A DNA stretch of 24,185 nt from an uncultured Ruminococcus sp. (GTDB lineage Bacteria; Bacillota; Clostridia; Oscillospirales; Ruminococcaceae): contig CALANW010000103.1 in assembly GCA_937926145.1 (NCBI GenBank), forward strand, positions 1 through 24,185. Reading direction: 5' to 3'. Positions within the stretch are counted from its first letter, which is position 1. The number at the start of each line of letters is the position of its first letter. The position numbers were made by a program, and so were the translations under genes. Shown here piece after piece: positions 21,339 through 24,185 of this stretch. The notes below the pieces were generated by a model. It was not told the DNA's origin. It searched no databases and saw nothing but the letters and a program-made list of their open reading frames with translations.

Positions 21339-21899
21339 TTGAAAAACTCCGGCACTACAGATAATAAAGATATAGATTTCGACAAGTGCGTGGAAATGGC
21401 AAGAGCAGGCGACCCCGATTCTTTTGCGCAGCTCTATGCTTTGGTCTACAAGGACTTATACCGCATTGCTTTAATAAACCTGAACAATAATCAGCATGAC
21501 GCTTCCGATGTGGTTAGCGACACAGTCCTGGAGGCATATTCTTCCATTAAAAAATTAAGAGATGAAAAAGCATTCAAAAGCTGGATAATTAAAATTCTCG
21601 CTGCAAAGATAAAAAGAAAGCAGAAAGAATATATACAGAAAAATAATTTCAGCAATGAGCTCGATATTCTCGACAGTGTAGAACAAGAGAAATCCGATGA
21701 GATAAACTACAGCGGATTGGAAGTTATGGAGGAGTTTGCCAAACTGGACGAGGAAGACAGACTTGTATTATCGCTCGGCGTTGTTTCGGGCTACAAAAGC
21801 GAAGAGATCGCCAAAATGCTCGGTATGTCTGCAAATACCGTTCGTTCAAAGGCGGCACGCGCTAAACTGAAACTCAAACAACTGCTGACGGAACGCTGA
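21339..21899 (+). CDS. ECF-type RNA polymerase sigma factor
   Basis: Sigma-70 family factor of the extracytoplasmic-function group, about 186 residues, with only regions 2 and 4. Region 2: MARAGDPDSFAQLYALVYKDLYRIAL through DASDVVSDTVLEAYSSIKKLRDEKAFKSWI. Region 4 ends in GYKSEEIAKMLGMSANTVRSKAARAKLKLKQLL, a helix-turn-helix for -35 recognition. TTG at 21339 is chosen: AGAGGTGA lies just upstream, whereas an in-frame ATG at 21288 lies inside the -10 box. It is followed after 19 nt by a membrane protein expected to be its anti-sigma factor, so the pair forms an envelope-signal switch. Confidence 0.92.
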   Translation: MKNSGTTDNKDIDFDKCVEMARAGDPDSFAQLYALVYKDLYRIALINLNNNQHDASDVVSDTVLEAYSSIKKLRDEKAFKSWIIKILAAKIKRKQKEYIQKNNFSNELDILDSVEQEKSDEINYSGLEVMEEFAKLDEEDRLVLSLGVVSGYKSEEIAKMLGMSANTVRSKAARAKLKLKQLLTER

Positions 21900-21918
21900 T
21901 GGAAAGGAGGTTGGAATT

Positions 21919-23979
21919 ATGACGTTTGAAGAAAGATTGAATGAACTTATCGATGAGGTTGAAGTTCCCGATGAACTCTCCCCCGAAAACATTGCCCTTA
22001 TGCTCAAGGCTAAAACAACACAGTCAAAAATGGAAACGGAACACATAAATATAAAATCCGTTCCTTCAGTTCATGCACAGCGACTCAGAATGATAAAGAT
22101 GACTGCGGCTTCCGTTGCTGCCTGCGCTGTTATCGGCACCGGACTTATTGCGTATAACAGCCATAACGAAAGCAAGATCGGCACTATCGATGAAACTATC
22201 GAATACAATGCCATTTCCCCCAATGATTATGATGACCTTTACAGCATTTATACGGGAATATATTTCTCGGCAGATCCCGAGCAGGAAGATAAAGATAATG
22301 CTCCCGAGGCTGACGATAACAATGAGAACGTTCCTGCTATCTCGGACGCTCCCGCAGAGCCAAAAGATACGCTTTCTGAACTTTCGGCTTATGATTTTCA
22401 GGGCACTGCCAAAGGCTTGGCAAATGATGCTGATATCGTAAAGACCGACGGAACCAATCTTTACTGTATAAGCGATGGAAAGCTTTATATCGTTTCGCTC
22501 GATACAATGGAGATCATAAGCGTTATCGAAAACAAGCTCAGCCCACCCGTTGAGCTTTATATCGACGGCGACAGACTTATCCTCGTTTCTAAAGAAAATG
22601 AGGAGATACAGATCGTCGAAAGTTCTTCATCATCGTCTGAAATCACCACGTCGGACAGTGTTGTTCCAGCAGCCGGCTCCGATACACTCTCTACTGACGA
22701 AAAGAACGCCGATCCCAACCGAACCGAAAGCGTGAACCGCGCAAACGTTGCAGTGGATATTTACGATCTCAAAGACAAATCGAACCCGAAGCTCACCACT
22801 TCCTATAAACAGAATGGAAAATATACGTCCTCAAAGCTCGTTGACGGAGTGCTGTACCTCGTTTCGGATTATTCCGACTACAGAACAGCTCCCCTGAGCG
22901 ACGGCGCAAGCCTTGACAGCTTCGTTCCCGCATATTCGCTGAACGGAAACCGTCAGTTTGTCGCTCCCGAGGACATTATGGTCCCCGCAAATGCAAACAG
23001 CACGGATTACACGGTCGTTTCCGCGATCGGCTGTAACTCCGATACTCCCGAGGTAACGGTAAAAGCCGTCCTCGGCACAAGCAGAAACGTCTACTGCTCC
23101 GCCGATACCCTCTATACAGTAGGAGTAGGCAGAAGCAGCAGCGGCGTTGACTACAGCATCATCACAAGCTTTGACCTCTCAAAGGGCACGGGCATCACCT
23201 ATAAGGCAAGCTCGTCCGTTGCAGGCAAGGTCATCAGCAAATACAGTATGAACGAATATAACGGAAACTTCCGCATTGCAACGGAAACTTCCGATGAAAA
23301 CGGAACTTCAACTTCCGTATATGTACTCGACAGCGAGCTCAAAGTTATCAACAGCGCAGGCGCACTCCTCGCAGGACAGACGGTTTCCGCAGTCCGCTTT
23401 GAGGATACTTTTGCAAGCCTCTTCACAAACGATGATACCCCTGCACTCGTTCTCGACCTCGCAAGCGATCCTCCGGTTCAGTCGCAGTCGCTCGCAAACA
23501 CTTCCGCGTATCTTTACGGATATTCGGATACTAAGCTTTGCGGCTTCGATAAAAAGACTGACGGAAACGGACTCACCCTCACGATGTATGACGCAGACAA
23601 CGGTCTTATGCTCCACAGCATCGACTTTGCCGAGGATATCGGAGAGGTAAGTTCAAAAGCACTCACAGACAGACGCGCAGTCCTCATCGATTCGGGAATG
23701 ATCGGAGTACCCGTTTACAGCTATTCCGAATTCGGCGTGAATAACCTCTACTATGTTTTCTCCTACGATGACGAAGCAGGTTTTGCGCTAAAGGGCAAGA
23801 TCGAATATGTCGAGCTTGACGACAGCGCCGTTTTTGAAAGAGCCGCAGTAAATGAAGATATGCTGTATATTTTCAGCGAGAAAAAAGTTGTTTCAGTTCG
23901 CCTCAGCGACTTTAAAGTTGCAGGATCTGCAGATCTTGCCGATATAAAAGCATCAGCCGAAGGAACTGAAGCAGAATAA
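21919..23979 (+). CDS. Membrane-anchored beta-propeller protein, probable anti-sigma factor
   Basis: A 686-residue protein with a short acidic cytoplasmic N-terminus (MTFEERLNELIDEVEVPDELSPENIALML, residues 1-60), one membrane span (about 61-79, MTAASVAACAVIGTGLIAY) and a large extracellular part. After an acidic linker, the segment from about 130 onwards begins FQGTAKGLANDADIVKTDGTNLYCISDGKLYIVSLD and carries repeated strand pairs, matching the secreted beta-propeller domain (PF09826 type) found in Firmicutes. The N-terminus lacks the zinc HxxxCxxC motif of ZAS anti-sigma factors. Position after the sigma gene and topology support an anti-sigma role with the propeller as sensor; the ligand is unknown. 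Ribosome site AAAGGAGG, 8 nt before ATG. Confidence 0.85.
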   Translation: MTFEERLNELIDEVEVPDELSPENIALMLKAKTTQSKMETEHINIKSVPSVHAQRLRMIKMTAASVAACAVIGTGLIAYNSHNESKIGTIDETIEYNAISPNDYDDLYSIYTGIYFSADPEQEDKDNAPEADDNNENVPAISDAPAEPKDTLSELSAYDFQGTAKGLANDADIVKTDGTNLYCISDGKLYIVSLDTMEIISVIENKLSPPVELYIDGDRLILVSKENEEIQIVESSSSSSEITTSDSVVPAAGSDTLSTDEKNADPNRTESVNRANVAVDIYDLKDKSNPKLTTSYKQNGKYTSSKLVDGVLYLVSDYSDYRTAPLSDGASLDSFVPAYSLNGNRQFVAPEDIMVPANANSTDYTVVSAIGCNSDTPEVTVKAVLGTSRNVYCSADTLYTVGVGRSSSGVDYSIITSFDLSKGTGITYKASSSVAGKVISKYSMNEYNGNFRIATETSDENGTSTSVYVLDSELKVINSAGALLAGQTVSAVRFEDTFASLFTNDDTPALVLDLASDPPVQSQSLANTSAYLYGYSDTKLCGFDKKTDGNGLTLTMYDADNGLMLHSIDFAEDIGEVSSKALTDRRAVLIDSGMIGVPVYSYSEFGVNNLYYVFSYDDEAGFALKGKIEYVELDDSAVFERAAVNEDMLYIFSEKKVVSVRLSDFKVAGSADLADIKASAEGTEAE

Positions 23980-24004
23980 AAAAGATAAAAAAGAACAAAA
24001 GAAG

Positions 24005-24048
24005 GAAAACAAGCTGTGCTCGGCAACGGGCGCGGCTTGTTTTCTGTT
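24005..24048 (+). terminator. Terminator of the sigma/anti-sigma operon
   Basis: GAAAACAAGC (24005-24014) pairs with GCTTGTTTTC (24035-24044), with an inner GTGCTC/GGGCGC stem; the 3' arm and tail are U-rich (TTTTCTGTTT). Confidence 0.8.
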
Positions 24049-24068
24049 TAACGAAGAATCCGAAGCAC

Positions 24069-24131
24069 CGCGAAGCCAACTAAAGTTTACGTCCACGCTT
24101 TTCAAAGGGTGGCAGGGGTCAAGGGGGCAGA
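24069..24131. repeat. Dispersed repeat fragment shared with element R flank
   Basis: GCGAAGCCAACTAAAGTTTA and onward matches 19514-19576 nearly base for base through AAAGGGTGGCAGGGGT. It suggests a further copy of the same family of intergenic elements that begins near the window end. Confidence 0.75.
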
Positions 24132-24185
24132 GCCCCATATGCACTAACTTAATCTTGCAATTACCCTAAAAATATGGTAAAATAA

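Overview
The window looks like the chromosome of a low-to-moderate-GC, spore-forming-lineage Firmicute, most like a Ruminococcus/Oscillospiraceae gut anaerobe. The reasons are the germination protease gene gpr followed by spoIIP, strong AGGAGG ribosome sites, near-perfect TTGACA/TATAAT promoters, a NdoA-type MazF, and many dispersed short palindromes. The taxonomic call is an inference from gene content.

Layout. 1-830 is one arm of a long nested-palindromic repeat element (element L), cut by the window edge. 823-7125, all on the minus strand, is a sulfur-amino-acid uptake block. It holds metN-metI-metQ, read from a perfect-consensus promoter through a transcription attenuator with a Met/Cys-rich leader peptide, and then a second ABC operon (two permeases, ATPase, solute-binding protein) whose binding protein resembles the Campylobacter cysteine-binding protein CjaA. 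A small uORF ending in Cys-Cys-His lies between metI and metQ. 7402-7999 is a YafQ-type toxin-antitoxin pair. 8042-8245 is tRNA-Leu(GAG) with promoter and terminator, followed by rpsT (8406-9008). 9062-11572 carries gpr and spoIIP on the plus strand, with gpr bracketed by two related miniature inverted-repeat elements. 11799-12824 is a two-gene lipoprotein/membrane-protein operon. After a palindrome cluster come proS and a small membrane protein (13183-14952), an antitoxin-less mazF (15099-15446), and an operon of a 43-residue membrane peptide, an oligosaccharide flippase and a GH36 alpha-galactosidase (15507-19374). 19451-20520 is a full copy of the nested-palindromic element (element R), inverted relative to L. 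It is followed by an Asn-rich lipoprotein (20525-20899) and an ECF sigma factor with a membrane-anchored beta-propeller anti-sigma factor (21339-23979). The start of another dispersed repeat closes the window.

How the parts fit. The first 7 kb read as one physiological unit: a methionine importer and a probable cysteine importer side by side. The Met/Cys-codon attenuator upstream of metN is the most notable item: promoter, ribosome site, a 23-codon leader with 4 Met and 4 Cys, an alternative hairpin and a U-tailed terminator all lie within about 200 bp, and no SAM riboswitch is recognisable there. The second theme is repeat biology: two 0.8-1.1 kb elements in inverted orientation flank about 18.6 kb, AATTCCG arrays sit at gene 3' ends, and miniature elements flank gpr.
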